Of a DNA stretch of 64,000 nucleotides, positions 1 to 10,624 are shown piece after piece. The notes below the pieces were generated by a model. That model did no database searches and was not told the DNA's origin. It was given only the letters and a program-made list of their open reading frames with translations. Origin of the DNA: Glutamicibacter sp. JL.03c (GTDB taxonomy: Bacteria; Actinomycetota; Actinomycetes; Actinomycetales; Micrococcaceae); the NCBI RefSeq assembly GCF_025854375.1, contig NZ_CP107575.1, positions 620,001 to 684,000 of the forward strand, in the 5' to 3' direction. Each line of letters begins with the position of its first letter. The stretch's first letter is position 1. Position numbers and translations under genes: made by a program.

Positions 1-2172
1 GCACGGCCCCATGAGATTCTTGCTATTACCTTCACCAACAAGGCCGCGGCGGAAATGCGCGAGCGTGCATCCGAGCTCATCGGCGAAGACCAGGCCAAGA
101 AAATGTGGATCTCCACTTTCCACTCCTCTTGCGTGCGCATTCTGCGTCGCGAAGCAGCGACGATTGGCCTGAAGTCCAACTTCTCCATCTATGATTCAAC
201 CGATTCCCTTCGGTTGATCACCCTAGTGGCCAAGTCCCTTGAGATTGACCCCAAGCGCTTTACCCCCAAGGCCATCGCGCACAAGATTTCTTCGTTGAAG
301 AACGAACTCATTGATGATGAAGACTATGCTGCGACCATCAATACCAACGACCCGTTTTCGCGTGCCGTTGCCGAGGTCTACCGGGGATACACCCGGCGGA
401 TGCGTTCGGCCAATGCGCTGGACTTCGACGATCTCATCGGCCAGGTCGTCTACATGTTCCGTGCATTCCCACGGGTTGCCGATAGCTATCGTCGCCGATT
501 CCGCCACGTGCTGATCGACGAATACCAGGATACGAACCACGCACAGTACTCGCTGATTCGCGAGCTGACCGGGACCGAGGGGGAGACCTCCCCGGGTGAG
601 CTGACGGTTGTGGGTGACTCGGACCAGTCGATCTATGCCTTCCGTGGCGCCGATATCCGCAACATCATCGAATTCGAAAAGGACTACCCGAACGCGGCGA
701 CGATCAAGCTGGAGCAGAACTACCGCTCCACGCAGACGATCTTGTCTGCTGCCAACGAAGTTATCAAGCGCAATCCGGACCGCAACGACAAGCGGTTGTG
801 GACCGCTAGCGGTGATGGCGAACTGATTACCGGGTACGTCGGTGAATCCGAGTCCGACGAGGCGCGGTGGATCGCCGAAGAGATCCTGCGGCTCAATGAC
901 GAGAATGATGTCCGGCCGGGCGATGTAGCGATTTTCTACCGCACCAATGCCCAGTCTCGCGCGCTGGAAGAGCAGCTGATGCGTGTTGACCTCAAGTACC
1001 GAGTTGTGGGCGGTACAAGGTTCTACGATCGCAAGGAAATCAAGGATGCCTTGGCCTACCTGCGTGTTCTGGTGAATCCCGAAGACGACATCAACGTGCG
1101 TCGAATCCTCAATGAACCCAAGCGCGGGATCGGTGACCGTGCCGAGGGCGCAGTGGCGGCCCTGGCGGACCGAGAACGCATGTCCTTCATGGAAGCTTTG
1201 CGCCGTTCGGACGAGGCTCCTGGCCTCGGTACCCGTGGCATCAAGATGACTGCTGCCTTCGTGTCGCTGATCGATGACCTGCAGACTGTCGCCGAAGGTT
1301 CCGGCCCGGCAGAAGCCCTGGAGGCGGTGCTGGAGCAAACCGGCTACCTGGAAAACCTGCGCCTATCCACCGACCCGCAGGATGAATCACGTGTCGAGAA
1401 CCTGGCCGAATTGGTCGCGGTGGTTCGCGACTTCGTCAACGAGGATCCTGAAGGCGGGCTCGCCGGCTTCTTGGAGCGGGTGGCCTTGGTGGCTGATGCT
1501 GATCAGATTCCTGAAGCTCCGAGCGATGATGAAGGCGCAGCCATGGCCGCGCAGGAAGGCATGGTCACGTTGATGACCCTGCATACCGCCAAGGGCTTGG
1601 AATTCCCCGTCGTGTTCCTCACCGGCATGGAACATGGTGTTTTCCCGCATCAGCGTTCGATGACCGATGAGAAGGAACTGGCTGAAGAGCGCCGCCTGGC
1701 CTATGTCGGCCTGACCCGTGCCCGGGAACGCCTGTACCTGACTCGTGCCGAACAGCGCAGCCTTTGGGGCCAAGCCCAGTACAACCCGGCCAGCCAGTTC
1801 TTGGAAGAGATTCCGGGCCAGCTCATTGACTGGAAGCGCGAAGGATCGGGTTCGATGGGCTTCGGCTTCGGTAACTCAACGGTGAATTTCGCCACGAGCA
1901 GATATGAGCGCGGAAGCCATTGGGGCGCTGGCACTTCAAGCAGTGCGCCTCAGCGCGGGCACAATGCCGCTCCGGTTTCCAAACAACGTGTGGTGCAAAA
2001 CAAGGACATCACCATCCCGGAGGTCGGGCAATCGGTCAAGCATTCCGCCTTTGGCTTGGGAACTGTTATTGCTTTGGAAGGTGCCGGGGACAAGACTGTG
2101 GCCAAGGTGCAGTTCCCGGATTCCGAAAAGCGGCTGTTGCTGAGATATGCGCCCCTTGAAATCGTGGAATAG
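1..2172 (+). CDS. pcrA: ATP-dependent DNA helicase PcrA/UvrD (5' partial)
   Basis: Superfamily 1A 3'-5' DNA helicase acting in nucleotide-excision repair and replication-fork maintenance. The reading frame is open from base 1, where it reads through helicase motif Ia (ILAITFTNKAAAEM), so the Walker A motif and the true start lie outside the window. Motif II is visible as LIDEYQDTN, motif III as VVGDSDQSIYAFRGA, motif IV as LEQNYRST, motif V as LMTLHTAKGLEF and motif VI as YVGLTRARERLYLT. The C-terminus carries the PcrA-type tail ending in a Tudor-like segment (VGQSVKHSAFGLGTV). It lies upstream of sucCD, the order seen in M. tuberculosis (uvrD1 near sucC). Identity is very secure. Confidence 0.96.
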   Translation, partial: ARPHEILAITFTNKAAAEMRERASELIGEDQAKKMWISTFHSSCVRILRREAATIGLKSNFSIYDSTDSLRLITLVAKSLEIDPKRFTPKAIAHKISSLKNELIDDEDYAATINTNDPFSRAVAEVYRGYTRRMRSANALDFDDLIGQVVYMFRAFPRVADSYRRRFRHVLIDEYQDTNHAQYSLIRELTGTEGETSPGELTVVGDSDQSIYAFRGADIRNIIEFEKDYPNAATIKLEQNYRSTQTILSAANEVIKRNPDRNDKRLWTASGDGELITGYVGESESDEARWIAEEILRLNDENDVRPGDVAIFYRTNAQSRALEEQLMRVDLKYRVVGGTRFYDRKEIKDALAYLRVLVNPEDDINVRRILNEPKRGIGDRAEGAVAALADRERMSFMEALRRSDEAPGLGTRGIKMTAAFVSLIDDLQTVAEGSGPAEALEAVLEQTGYLENLRLSTDPQDESRVENLAELVAVVRDFVNEDPEGGLAGFLERVALVADADQIPEAPSDDEGAAMAAQEGMVTLMTLHTAKGLEFPVVFLTGMEHGVFPHQRSMTDEKELAEERRLAYVGLTRARERLYLTRAEQRSLWGQAQYNPASQFLEEIPGQLIDWKREGSGSMGFGFGNSTVNFATSRYERGSHWGAGTSSSAPQRGHNAAPVSKQRVVQNKDITIPEVGQSVKHSAFGLGTVIALEGAGDKTVAKVQFPDSEKRLLLRYAPLEIVE

Positions 2173-2413
2173 TCAACCAAAAGGGCGAGTTTTCTTCGTC
2201 ACATTTACCGGGTTCCCAGCGTAATTCCGCAGTTTCTCTACGTGTTGTAAAAGTGGGAACTTTACGAAAGTCGGGATAGTCTGAGAGGTGCGCACGGGCT
2301 ACGGCGCCTTATGACGTCCGTTTGTTGCGGTGCGCTCTCTTAGGCATGGCATGGATTTCGGTCTGTGGCCATGCCGCGAGTCAGCATGAACTTCGAACGA
2401 AGGACACAAACCC

Positions 2414-3586
2414 GTGGACCTGTATGAGTACCAGGCGCGCGATCTATTCGAGGCACACGGCGTTCCCGTGCTTGCCGGTATCGTCGCTTACACCCCGGAA
2501 GAAGCCAAGGCCGCAGCTGAGAAGATCGGCGGCGTTGTAGTAGTAAAGGCACAGGTCAAGGTCGGTGGCCGTGGCAAGGCTGGCGGCGTTAAGGTCGCTA
2601 AGACCGCCGATGAGGCTTTCGAGCACGCATCCGCCATTCTCGGTATGGACATCAAGGGCTACACCGTTAACAAGGTCATGATCGCCCAGGGCGCCGACAT
2701 CGCCGAGGAGTTCTACTTCTCGGTACTGCTGGACCGTGCAAACCGCAACTACCTTGCAATGTGCTCGGTTGAAGGCGGCATGGAGATCGAGGTGCTCGCA
2801 GTTGAGCGCCCAGAGGCTTTGGCCAAGGTCGCAGTGGACCCAATCGTCGGCATCGACGCCGCGAAGGCCGCTGAAATCGTCGAGGCAGCTAACTTCCCAG
2901 AAGAACTGCGTGCCAAGGTTGCCGAAACCATCCAGAAGCTTTGGGTTGTTTTCAAGGAAGAAGACGCAACCCTCGTGGAGGTCAACCCACTGGTGAAGAC
3001 CGGCGCCGGCGACATCGTCGCACTGGACGGCAAGGTCTCCCTGGACGACAACGCATCTGAGGTTCGCCACCCAGCTCACGAAGAGCTGGAAGACAAGGGC
3101 GCAGCCGATCCGCTGGAAGCCAAGGCAAAGGCCGCTGGCCTGAACTACGTGAAGCTGGACGGCGAAGTAGGCATCATCGGTAACGGTGCTGGCCTGGTCA
3201 TGTCCACCCTGGACGTCGTTGCTTACGCTGGCGAGAACCACGGTTCGGTCAAGCCAGCTAACTTCCTTGACATCGGTGGTGGAGCTTCGGCTGAGGTCAT
3301 GGCTAACGGCCTTGACGTCATCTTGAACGACCCGCAGGTCAAGTCGGTCTTCGTCAACGTCTTCGGTGGCATCACCGCATGTGACGCTGTCGCAAACGGC
3401 ATCGTTGGCGCGCTGAACACCCTGGGTGACGCAGCGAACAAGCCACTGGTTGTCCGCCTGGACGGCAACAACGTTGAAGAGGGTCGTGCCATCTTGGCCC
3501 AGGCCAACCACCCGTTGGTCACCCTGGCAGCAACCATGGATGAGGGCGCCGACAAGGCCGCCGAGCTCGCCAACGCAGCGAAGTAA
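2414..3586 (+). CDS. sucC: Succinate-CoA ligase [ADP-forming] subunit beta
   Basis: Beta subunit of the TCA-cycle enzyme that interconverts succinyl-CoA and succinate with ADP/ATP. The 390-residue product has the normal family length. It opens with the ATP-grasp N-terminus [19 protein letters not shown], carries [15 protein letters not shown] for nucleotide binding, and ends in the ligase CoA domain ([28 protein letters not shown]). The start is GTG with AAGGA about 9 bases upstream. An upstream leader of about 240 bases separates it from pcrA, so it probably has its own promoter, which I could not place with confidence. It forms an operon with sucD, 16 bases downstream. Confidence 0.97.
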   Translation: MDLYEYQARDLFEAHGVPVLAGIVAYTPEEAKAAAEKIGGVVVVKAQVKVGGRGKAGGVKVAKTADEAFEHASAILGMDIKGYTVNKVMIAQGADIAEEFYFSVLLDRANRNYLAMCSVEGGMEIEVLAVERPEALAKVAVDPIVGIDAAKAAEIVEAANFPEELRAKVAETIQKLWVVFKEEDATLVEVNPLVKTGAGDIVALDGKVSLDDNASEVRHPAHEELEDKGAADPLEAKAKAAGLNYVKLDGEVGIIGNGAGLVMSTLDVVAYAGENHGSVKPANFLDIGGGASAEVMANGLDVILNDPQVKSVFVNVFGGITACDAVANGIVGALNTLGDAANKPLVVRLDGNNVEEGRAILAQANHPLVTLAATMDEGADKAAELANAAK

Positions 3587-3602
3587 GAGGGATAAGCGAA
3601 CA

Positions 3603-4505
3603 ATGAGCATTTACCTGAACAAGGACTCCAAGGTCATCGTCCAGGGCATCACCGGCGGCGAAGGCACCAAGCACACCGCCCTGATGCTCAAGGCTGGCAC
3701 CAACATTGTTGGCGGCGTCAACGCCCGCAAGGCTGGCACCACCGTCACCCATGGCGACCAGGACATCAAGGTCTACGGCACCGTGGCCGAGGCCAAGGCC
3801 GAGACCGGTGCAGACGTATCGATCGTCTTCGTGCCACCAAAGTTCACCAAGGACGCGGTCATCGAGGCTATCGAGGCTGAAATCGGCCTCGTCGTAGTCA
3901 TCACCGAAGGTGTTCCAGTACAGGACTCCGCTGAGTTCTGGGCTCTGGCACAGTCGAAGGTTGACGCCGACGGCAACCAGATCACCCGCATCATCGGCCC
4001 TAACTGCCCAGGCATCATCACCCCGGGTGAAGCACTGGTTGGCATCACCCCGAACAACATCACCGGCAAGGGCCCAATCGGCTTGGTTTCCAAGTCCGGC
4101 ACCCTGACCTACCAGATGATGTACGAACTGCGCGATCTGGGCTTCTCGACCGCAATCGGCATCGGCGGTGACCCAGTCATCGGCACCACCCACATCGACG
4201 CACTGGCTGCTTTCGAAGCTGACCCAGAGACCAAGGCCATCGTCATGATCGGTGAAATCGGTGGCGACGCTGAAGAGCGTGCAGCTGATTACATCAAGGC
4301 CAACGTCACCAAGCCAGTTGTTGGCTACGTGGCTGGCTTCACCGCTCCAGAGGGCAAGACCATGGGCCACGCAGGCGCCATTGTCTCCGGCTCGGCTGGC
4401 ACCGCCCAGGCCAAGAAGGAAGCTCTGGAAGCCGCTGGCGTGAAGGTCGGCAAGACTCCTTCGGAGACTGCTGTACTGCTGCGCGAAGTTTTCGCAGCTC
4501 TCTAA
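3603..4505 (+). CDS. sucD: Succinate-CoA ligase [ADP-forming] subunit alpha
   Basis: Alpha subunit partnering SucC. The 300-residue product begins [19 protein letters not shown]; the TGGEGT and GIIGPNCPG segments belong to the CoA-binding Rossmann fold. The phosphorylated active-site histidine sits in [14 protein letters not shown] near residue 254. I place the start at the ATG at 3603, preceded by AGAGGGATAAG; longer readings overlap sucC and are not needed. A strong intrinsic terminator follows immediately, closing the sucCD unit. Confidence 0.97.
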   Translation: MSIYLNKDSKVIVQGITGGEGTKHTALMLKAGTNIVGGVNARKAGTTVTHGDQDIKVYGTVAEAKAETGADVSIVFVPPKFTKDAVIEAIEAEIGLVVVITEGVPVQDSAEFWALAQSKVDADGNQITRIIGPNCPGIITPGEALVGITPNNITGKGPIGLVSKSGTLTYQMMYELRDLGFSTAIGIGGDPVIGTTHIDALAAFEADPETKAIVMIGEIGGDAEERAADYIKANVTKPVVGYVAGFTAPEGKTMGHAGAIVSGSAGTAQAKKEALEAAGVKVGKTPSETAVLLREVFAAL

Positions 4506-4521
4506 GCTGACGCTGAGCGAA

Positions 4522-4561
4522 AGCCATGCCCCGGATCTTCGGATCCGGGGCATGGCTTTTC
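4522..4561 (+). terminator. Rho-independent terminator of sucCD
   Basis: A perfect 16-bp stem (4522-4537 with 4542-4557) closed by a TTCG tetraloop is followed by a short T run. It lies 16 bases after the sucD stop codon and is oriented for the plus strand. Confidence 0.93.
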
Positions 4562-4602
4562 TCTACCGTATCAACGACTGCCAGCGCTTGGCAGAACGAA
4601 GC

Positions 4603-4639
4603 AAAGGGGAAGGCTGCCTCATCGGCAGCCTTCCCCTTT
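4603..4639. terminator. Second hairpin between convergent sucD and MHS transporter
   Basis: A perfect 16-bp inverted repeat (4603-4618 with 4624-4639, 5-nt loop) with A/T-rich outer pairs. It lies 73 bases past the end of the minus-strand transporter gene, so it most likely terminates that transcript and backs up the sucCD terminator. There is no clear U run outside the stem. Confidence 0.7.
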
Positions 4640-4711
4640 GGTATTCAGTTAGCGACGCCCAGAGCCATTGCGGACGGATCCGGTGCGGACTCGAGGGGCG
4701 GCGGATCAGCC

Positions 4712-6262
4712 TCACGGCTGCGGGGTCATGTCCTTTCCAGGTTTACCCTGATCCGCAATTTCCTGCTGGTAGCTTTCTTCCAGCGCCGGCACCTGTTCGA
4801 AGAGCTCTTCAACGTCGAGGTCAGGATTCTCTTCCTGGGTCTCGACCAGTTCAATGGCTTCTTCCTCGGTGGCAACCGAAGGCAACGAACCCGGCAACGG
4901 CTTGCGAGCGGATTCCCTCAGGAAGCACACCGCGATGAAACCGGCTACCGAAGTACCCATCACCCAGAATGCTGGAGCCAACGACGATGACGTCATCGTG
5001 ACCAGGGCCTGCATGATGAACGGTGCGAAACCACCGAAGATCGCGACGGCGAAATTATAGGAAATGCCCATGCCACCGTAACGCGAAGCGGTCGGGAACA
5101 GCGCCGGCAGCGACGACGCGAGGTTAGCCACGTAGAAGGTCACCGGGAAGGCCAGCAGAGCCAGGCCAACCAGCGTGGACCAGATAGCGCCGTGCATCAT
5201 GAACAAGAATGCAGGGATGGCCAAGACGATTGCGGAAACGGAACCGATGAACAACACCTTGCGGCGCCCGATGGTATCGGAGAGCTTGCCGCCCAGAGGG
5301 ATGCACAACGACATGCCTACGAGGATCGGCAGGGTCAGCAAATTGCCGTGGACCGGGTCGTAATGAAGAGTTTCGGTCAGGTACGTCGGCATGTAGCTAG
5401 TCAAAGCGTAGCCAGCGGTGTTGGCCGCCGAAACCAGAACGAAGCCGGTCAGCAGCTCGCGCCAATAGGACTTGACCAACGCGATGACACCCTTGGGTGC
5501 ATCAGGCGAATTCTTGGCATCCTCGCTGGCGCGGCTGGCGGCTTCCTGGGCCTCCTTGAACGCTGGAGTGTCCTCGATCTTGGAACGGAACCACAACGCG
5601 ATAACACCAAGCGGCAACGCCACCAGGAATGGAATGCGCCATGCGAATCCTTCCATGACGTCTTCGGTCAAAGTCAGCTGCAGGATCGATACAAATGCCG
5701 CGCCTACCGCGAAGCCCATGTAGGAACCGAGGTCCAGCAGCGAGGCGTAAAAACCGCGTCGCTTATCGGGTGCGTACTCGGTAATGAACGTAGTAGCACC
5801 GGCGTACTCACCGCCGGTGGAGAATCCCTGAACCAGTTTCAAAACGACGAGCAGAATTGGTGCTGCTACGCCCCATACCGAGTAATCCGGAAGGATACCA
5901 ATGCCGAAGGTGGCCAGAGCCATCATCAGCAAGGTGAAGACCAGGATCTTCTGGCGGCCAACGCGGTCGCCGAGCTGGCCAAGGATCACGCCACCCATAG
6001 GGCGCGCAACGAAGGTCACGGCAAAGACGCCGAGACTGAACAAAGTCTGAATTGCAGGGTCAACGGTGTCCGGCATGAACAGCTTGCCGATAATGACAGC
6101 AAGGTATCCGTAGACACCAACGTCGTACCATTCCATGAGGTTACCGACGACAGTTCCGCCGATGGCCTTCTTCAGCATTGAGTCGTCAACGACGTTGACG
6201 TCTTCTACTTTCAGGCGGCGTTTTCTAAAGAACCGTTGTTTACGTGGATTTGCTGCTTCCAT
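4712..6262 (-). CDS. MFS transporter, metabolite:H+ symporter (MHS/ProP-like) family
   Basis: A 516-residue inner-membrane permease. The segment GNLMEWYDVGVYGYL after a basic N-terminus is the MHS-family signature; GQLGDRVGRQKILVFTLLMM is the MFS cytoplasmic loop 2-3 motif, and about twelve hydrophobic segments follow. Family members carry proline, glycine betaine, citrate, shikimate or alpha-ketoglutarate; the substrate cannot be read from sequence. I chose the ATG at 6262 because GAGGAG sits 7 bases upstream, which removes 24 residues that a longer reading would add. The C-terminal tail is long and acidic (residues about 465-516). It is a single-gene unit, convergent with sucD. Confidence 0.9.
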   Translation of the reverse strand: MEAANPRKQRFFRKRRLKVEDVNVVDDSMLKKAIGGTVVGNLMEWYDVGVYGYLAVIIGKLFMPDTVDPAIQTLFSLGVFAVTFVARPMGGVILGQLGDRVGRQKILVFTLLMMALATFGIGILPDYSVWGVAAPILLVVLKLVQGFSTGGEYAGATTFITEYAPDKRRGFYASLLDLGSYMGFAVGAAFVSILQLTLTEDVMEGFAWRIPFLVALPLGVIALWFRSKIEDTPAFKEAQEAASRASEDAKNSPDAPKGVIALVKSYWRELLTGFVLVSAANTAGYALTSYMPTYLTETLHYDPVHGNLLTLPILVGMSLCIPLGGKLSDTIGRRKVLFIGSVSAIVLAIPAFLFMMHGAIWSTLVGLALLAFPVTFYVANLASSLPALFPTASRYGGMGISYNFAVAIFGGFAPFIMQALVTMTSSSLAPAFWVMGTSVAGFIAVCFLRESARKPLPGSLPSVATEEEAIELVETQEENPDLDVEELFEQVPALEESYQQEIADQGKPGKDMTPQP

Positions 6263-6779
6263 AGTTTCACTCCTCGTATCTTTCTTGATCTTGTCGTGGA
6301 ACCGACGCCCGCACTGCCATGACAATCGAGCCAAAGATTACTCTCTGAAGTCACATACGGACACCGGGCGACTCATCGAAATCGATAGATTCCTACTCGA
6401 AAACCGCCTAAAAACGGGCTTCGAGCGATGAAACGCTTGAGCGGATAGTTATCAACTCTACCAAAAATCCGATTATTTCCCCTAAGCGGGGTGTGTCCCA
6501 CGTCTCGCGCAAGAGGCCTTGAGATGCCTTGTCCACGCGAGGCCGACCGGCTGAAACCGTTGAAGACATTAGGCATTGAGACGAGTTGAATGTGAAATTT
6601 GTGTGCGGAAGCTTGGCGCCAAAAATGTGGCGAAGGCCTCTGAACGACACGGCAGGGAAACCGCGGAAAACTAAGAATTCCGCCCGTCACAGAGCTATAT
6701 TTTGAGGATTCTTCATTGCCGGGCACCCGCGTTTCGTCGAACATCCGGCACCGGCTGTTGGGTTGAGGCGGACACGACA
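6263..6779. other. Intergenic region without a convincing gene
   Basis: About 520 bases upstream of the MHS transporter. Possible reading frames here lack a ribosome binding site and show no protein-like composition. It should contain the transporter promoter on the minus strand, but I cannot identify -35 and -10 elements with confidence. Confidence 0.5.
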
Positions 6780-6816
6780 ATGCCCCAAGGGTGCCGGCGA
6801 GGCATCTTGGGGCATA
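6780..6816 (-). terminator. Hairpin terminator of the small minus-strand gene
   Basis: The arm 6780-6795 pairs with 6801-6815 around a 5-nt loop, with one G-U pair. It starts 14 bases after the stop of the 94-residue gene on the minus strand. No strong U run follows. Confidence 0.6.
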
Positions 6817-6829
6817 TGGTGGACGATTG

Positions 6830-7114
6830 TCAGCCTCGCAGGCCGACAGTTGCTTCAGCATCGATCCGCAGGAATGAGGAACCGATGACGGCAAAAGCGC
6901 CGGGGATCAGAAGCATCCTGTGCTTGGGGTTGTAAAAAATCTCTTCGATTGGAGATGCGAGTACCCGGCGGACTTTCTCCAGCAGGCGATCGTTTTCCAG
7001 GGACAGACGCTGCTGTCCAGTTTCGATGACCACACGATCTTTATCGGTACTTACCGACGCGCGCATCCATTCGTCATCGGGGGTACTGATAGTCTCCGAC
7101 TTAATCAGGGACAC
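6830..7114 (-). CDS. Small protein of unknown function (94 aa)
   Basis: I do not recognise the family. The GTG start at 7114 has an AAAGGCGG Shine-Dalgarno sequence about 8 bases upstream. The product has a charged N-terminal half and a moderately hydrophobic stretch (MLLIPGAFAVIGSSFL) near residues 66-81, which might fold as a beta-rich core or a weak membrane segment. A hairpin terminator follows directly, so it is a monocistronic unit. The ribosome binding site plus terminator support a real gene; the function is open. Confidence 0.6.
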   Translation of the reverse strand: MSLIKSETISTPDDEWMRASVSTDKDRVVIETGQQRLSLENDRLLEKVRRVLASPIEEIFYNPKHRMLLIPGAFAVIGSSFLRIDAEATVGLRG

Positions 7115-7276
7115 GGTTATTACCGCCTTTATCGTTCGTTTCGCCCTAGCGCGGATCCGCTCAGGCCAGTGACCGATGGGCGCACTATGTGTGGTTTAGC
7201 GCATACCAACTGACACATCGAATATATCGCGTCTGGCCAGCAGTCGCCTCTTATTCCCAGAGAATTAATCAACCTG

Positions 7277-10200
7277 TTACTCGAGCAGTCCTCTGATGTC
7301 TTGTGCGGTGAGCGCCTTAGAGAACCCATCGGCTTCGTCCATGACGGTGGAGATCAACTTGCGCTTGCTTTCCTGCAACGCAACGACCTTCTCCTCGATG
7401 GTGCCCTGGGAGATCATCCGGTAGACCATCACCTGACGAGTCTGGCCGATACGGTGCGTGCGGTCAATGGCCTGGGCCTCGACCGCAGGATTCCACCAGG
7501 GATCCAAAAGGAAGCAATAGTCCGCTTCGGTCAGGTTCAACCCGAAGCCACCGGCCTTCAGGGAGATCAAGAACAGAGGCGCTTCGCCTTCCTTGAACTG
7601 CTCGATGACCTTGGAGCGATTTCGCGTATTTCCATCGAGATACACAAAATTCACGCCTCGTTCGGTGAGCTTGTCGGCCAAGACCTTCAGATACGAAGTG
7701 AACTGGCTGAAGACCAATGCGCGGTGGCCTTCGCCCAGAACATCGTCCAGCTGATCAAACAGGGCTTCCAGCTTGGACCCCGGGACATCAGATAGTTCCG
7801 GGTCAACCAATGAAGGTTCCAGTGCAAGCATGCGCAAGTGCGTCAGCGACTGGAAAATGGTAAAGCGGTTGCGGTCAAGGTCCTCCACCAGGTGCAGGAT
7901 CTTCTGGCGCTCGCGGTTCAGGTGCGTGTCGTACACATGCTGATGCTCATCCGAGAGGCGAACCAACAGTTGCTGCTCCTGCTTTGGCGGCAGATCGAGG
8001 ACCACCGATTCCTTGGTGCGTCGCAGCATGAACGGCTTGATGCGGCGCTGAAGCAAAGCCAAGGTGTCCTTGTCGCCGAGCACTTCGATAGGACGGGCGA
8101 ACTGACGGTTGAAGCGGCTCGTATTCAGGAAGAGCGCCGGTGCTACCAGAGACAGCAAGGCGCCGAGCTCGGAAAGATTGTTCTCCATGGGGGTACCGGT
8201 CACCGCCAACTTGAAGTTGGTCTGCAAGTTCACTGCGGTGCGGTGGGCCTTGGTGGAACGGTTCTTCACGAACTGGGCCTCATCGAGGATCAGGCCTGCG
8301 AAGCGCTGCGCCTCATAAATCTCGTCATTCAGGCGCAGCAGCGTGTAGGTGGTGAGGATGACGTCGTAGTTCTCGGCCAATTCGCTGAGCTGGCGTGGCG
8401 AATTCAGTGTTCCCTCGATGCTGGTCACGCGCAGGCTCGGGGCAAACCGCTTCACTTCGGTTTCCCAGTTCGAGACGACGGAGCTTGGCGCAACCACCAA
8501 GAACGGGGCCGGAGCCTGCTGGGCCGCTGGCAGCTTGGCGCACGCCTCGCTGTCATTCCACAGCCCATGGGCATGAAGGATCAAGGCAATGGTCTGCAGG
8601 GTCTTTCCCAGGCCCATGTCGTCGGCCAGGATCCCGCCGAAACCGCCTTCATACAGCCGGCTCAGCCAGCGGAAGCCTTCCACCTGGTACGGGCGCAATT
8701 GCGCGTTCAAAGTTTCCGGGACGCTGGCTTGCTCGCCCTCGGCTACCTTCAGCAAGGAGCGCATGCGGGCGATGAACAAATCGGCGCCGTCAATGCCTTC
8801 GGCGAGTTCATCAAGCTCTTCAAAGATGGAAATCTGGAAGACGGTAAGCTTCAGGTCTCCATCTTTGGGCTTGTCGTTAAGCGCCTGCGCCTCGTCCACG
8901 AGGGCCTTGAGCTTCGCGAAGAGCGGCTGGTCCAGGGAGAACCAGGTATTGTCCGGCAGCTTGATCTTCATCGCGCCATTGCTCATGGCCTCGACGATCT
9001 GAGAAAAAGTAACCTCGTGGTCGCCCACGGTGATCAGCAATCCCAGATCCAGCCAGTCGGTGCGTTCATGGTTCACCGCATTGATCTTCAGCTGTGGAAG
9101 TTCGCGCAGCTGGCGGAATACTGGCCTAGTGCCTTTTTCACTGAGCTTCACCACAGGCAGGCTCTCGATGGCCGGCAAGATCTCAGAGACGAAGGTGATC
9201 ACGCTTTCGCCCGAGTAGAATTTCGGGGAAAGATCCGGGTTACCAGCACCGGTGGTTTGCTCGAAGACCTCGTTGATTGCCGCGCGCAACTGCTCCTCGG
9301 CCTCGCAATCGTAGACCTCGTGCTGGTCCGGAACGCCGGGGTAGCGAACCTGGAATTCCAAGGTAGCCGAGTCATTGGGCTCTCCCTTGTCGTTCAGATC
9401 CCGCTTGTAGGTGGCCGTGGCCTGGACATAGGGAGGCTTGAGATCGGGGAGCGCCAACTCGTCGCTGGCGCTGCGAAGATCAAAACGGCGTGCCAAACGC
9501 GGGTAGGTCGATTCAAAGAAGCTGTCGATTTCCGCAACCGGGACGGTGACCGGACGGCGGTCGACGTACCAGCGGCGATGGGCTTGTGCGACCGGTTCCT
9601 GGCTACGCGCCAACCAGATCTCATCGGGCTGGCCCAGCTGGGCGTAGAAGCCATGGTCGGCGATGACGCCGCTAGGGGAGTCGGAATCGAGGCTCAGGTC
9701 CTGGCCGTCGATATGCAGGATGCCGCCGAGCTGCATCTGCTGGTCATCGAGCGTGGCCTGCATGCTGAAACTGGCTGGCTCCACGATGCGGATGCGCTGC
9801 TCGGAGCGGGTGGAAATGAGCGCGATGCCCAGCTCCTGGGCCTGCTGGAGCAGCGGCCAGAGGAGGTCCGAGGCGTATTCATCCATGAACAGCCAGTCTT
9901 CGTCGACCTTGAACTGCAGCTGGGTATCGCTACGGGCCATGGAAGCAAAGCGGGTGAACCAGTGGTGCTGCGAACGCAGCAGGTTCCACCCGTAGGTCTT
10001 GAAGCCCAACGTGGTCCAGCGCAATTGCCCGCGCACCCAGCGGCCCTCGGAATTGCGGACCATCGGGCGCACACCCAAACGGAAGCGCTTATTGCGGGTG
10101 GGGTGCGGGATGGTTCCGGTGGGCATCCACTGCTGCTGCTGGGTGGTGTTCTTCGCGTCAAAGAGCATGAATTGCAGGCCCATGGCGACCACCGGGTCGT

Positions 10201-10624
10201 GCTGGGAGCCGAGAAGCCCATCGGCCGGGCCAGGTTCAGAGGGTTCAAACCACGCGTCGATCTGCTGCGCCCACGCTGCGGTGTTCTTCTCCTCCGGCAC
10301 GGCCACCAAGCGCGGCAAGGAGGCGATCTTGTTCGAGACGATGGCCAACGCGGCAATGTGCGCGCAGATGCCTGGATTGTCGCAAGTGCACTCGCAGAGT
10401 TCGATTGTCCAGTCGTTGCCCTCTTGCTGGACCTGGATCATCGGCGAGAATTCTTCGTCGTTGGCACGAACGGTGCCTTCGATTTGCCGAGTGGATCCAT
10501 CAAATTCCACGTCAACCACGGAATTTTCTTGTGCCGCTATGTTCTTTCCGTAGAAGAACGGGACGTCGCCGAGATAACGCAGCAAGTGGCGGGCGTCGAT
10601 GGTTGGTGGAACAGAATCACTCAT
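7277..10624 (-). CDS. SNF2-family helicase with N-terminal SWIM zinc finger
   Basis: An 1115-residue DNA-dependent ATPase of the bacterial SNF2/HepA-like group. A SWIM zinc finger (CxC...CxH, C79, C81, C87, H89) lies near the N-terminus, followed by a long middle domain and the two RecA-like lobes. Walker A reads GILADDMGLGKTLQ, motif II LILDEAQ, motif III AVTGTPMENN, motif V GLNLTEADY and motif VI AIDRTHRIGQ. Such proteins are widespread in actinobacteria, with a presumed role in DNA repair or nucleoprotein remodelling; no client is evident here. The ATG start has GAGAGG upstream. It is divergent from the LOG-like gene, 86 bases away. Confidence 0.93.
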   Translation of the reverse strand: MSDSVPPTIDARHLLRYLGDVPFFYGKNIAAQENSVVDVEFDGSTRQIEGTVRANDEEFSPMIQVQQEGNDWTIELCECTCDNPGICAHIAALAIVSNKIASLPRLVAVPEEKNTAAWAQQIDAWFEPSEPGPADGLLGSQHDPVVAMGLQFMLFDAKNTTQQQQWMPTGTIPHPTRNKRFRLGVRPMVRNSEGRWVRGQLRWTTLGFKTYGWNLLRSQHHWFTRFASMARSDTQLQFKVDEDWLFMDEYASDLLWPLLQQAQELGIALISTRSEQRIRIVEPASFSMQATLDDQQMQLGGILHIDGQDLSLDSDSPSGVIADHGFYAQLGQPDEIWLARSQEPVAQAHRRWYVDRRPVTVPVAEIDSFFESTYPRLARRFDLRSASDELALPDLKPPYVQATATYKRDLNDKGEPNDSATLEFQVRYPGVPDQHEVYDCEAEEQLRAAINEVFEQTTGAGNPDLSPKFYSGESVITFVSEILPAIESLPVVKLSEKGTRPVFRQLRELPQLKINAVNHERTDWLDLGLLITVGDHEVTFSQIVEAMSNGAMKIKLPDNTWFSLDQPLFAKLKALVDEAQALNDKPKDGDLKLTVFQISIFEELDELAEGIDGADLFIARMRSLLKVAEGEQASVPETLNAQLRPYQVEGFRWLSRLYEGGFGGILADDMGLGKTLQTIALILHAHGLWNDSEACAKLPAAQQAPAPFLVVAPSSVVSNWETEVKRFAPSLRVTSIEGTLNSPRQLSELAENYDVILTTYTLLRLNDEIYEAQRFAGLILDEAQFVKNRSTKAHRTAVNLQTNFKLAVTGTPMENNLSELGALLSLVAPALFLNTSRFNRQFARPIEVLGDKDTLALLQRRIKPFMLRRTKESVVLDLPPKQEQQLLVRLSDEHQHVYDTHLNRERQKILHLVEDLDRNRFTIFQSLTHLRMLALEPSLVDPELSDVPGSKLEALFDQLDDVLGEGHRALVFSQFTSYLKVLADKLTERGVNFVYLDGNTRNRSKVIEQFKEGEAPLFLISLKAGGFGLNLTEADYCFLLDPWWNPAVEAQAIDRTHRIGQTRQVMVYRMISQGTIEEKVVALQESKRKLISTVMDEADGFSKALTAQDIRGLLE

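Noticed and set aside
6373-6894. A 173-codon minus-strand gene in the region upstream of the MHS transporter
   Set aside because: No ribosome site, low-complexity composition without a hydrophobic core, and it would overlap the terminator and the better-supported 94-residue gene.
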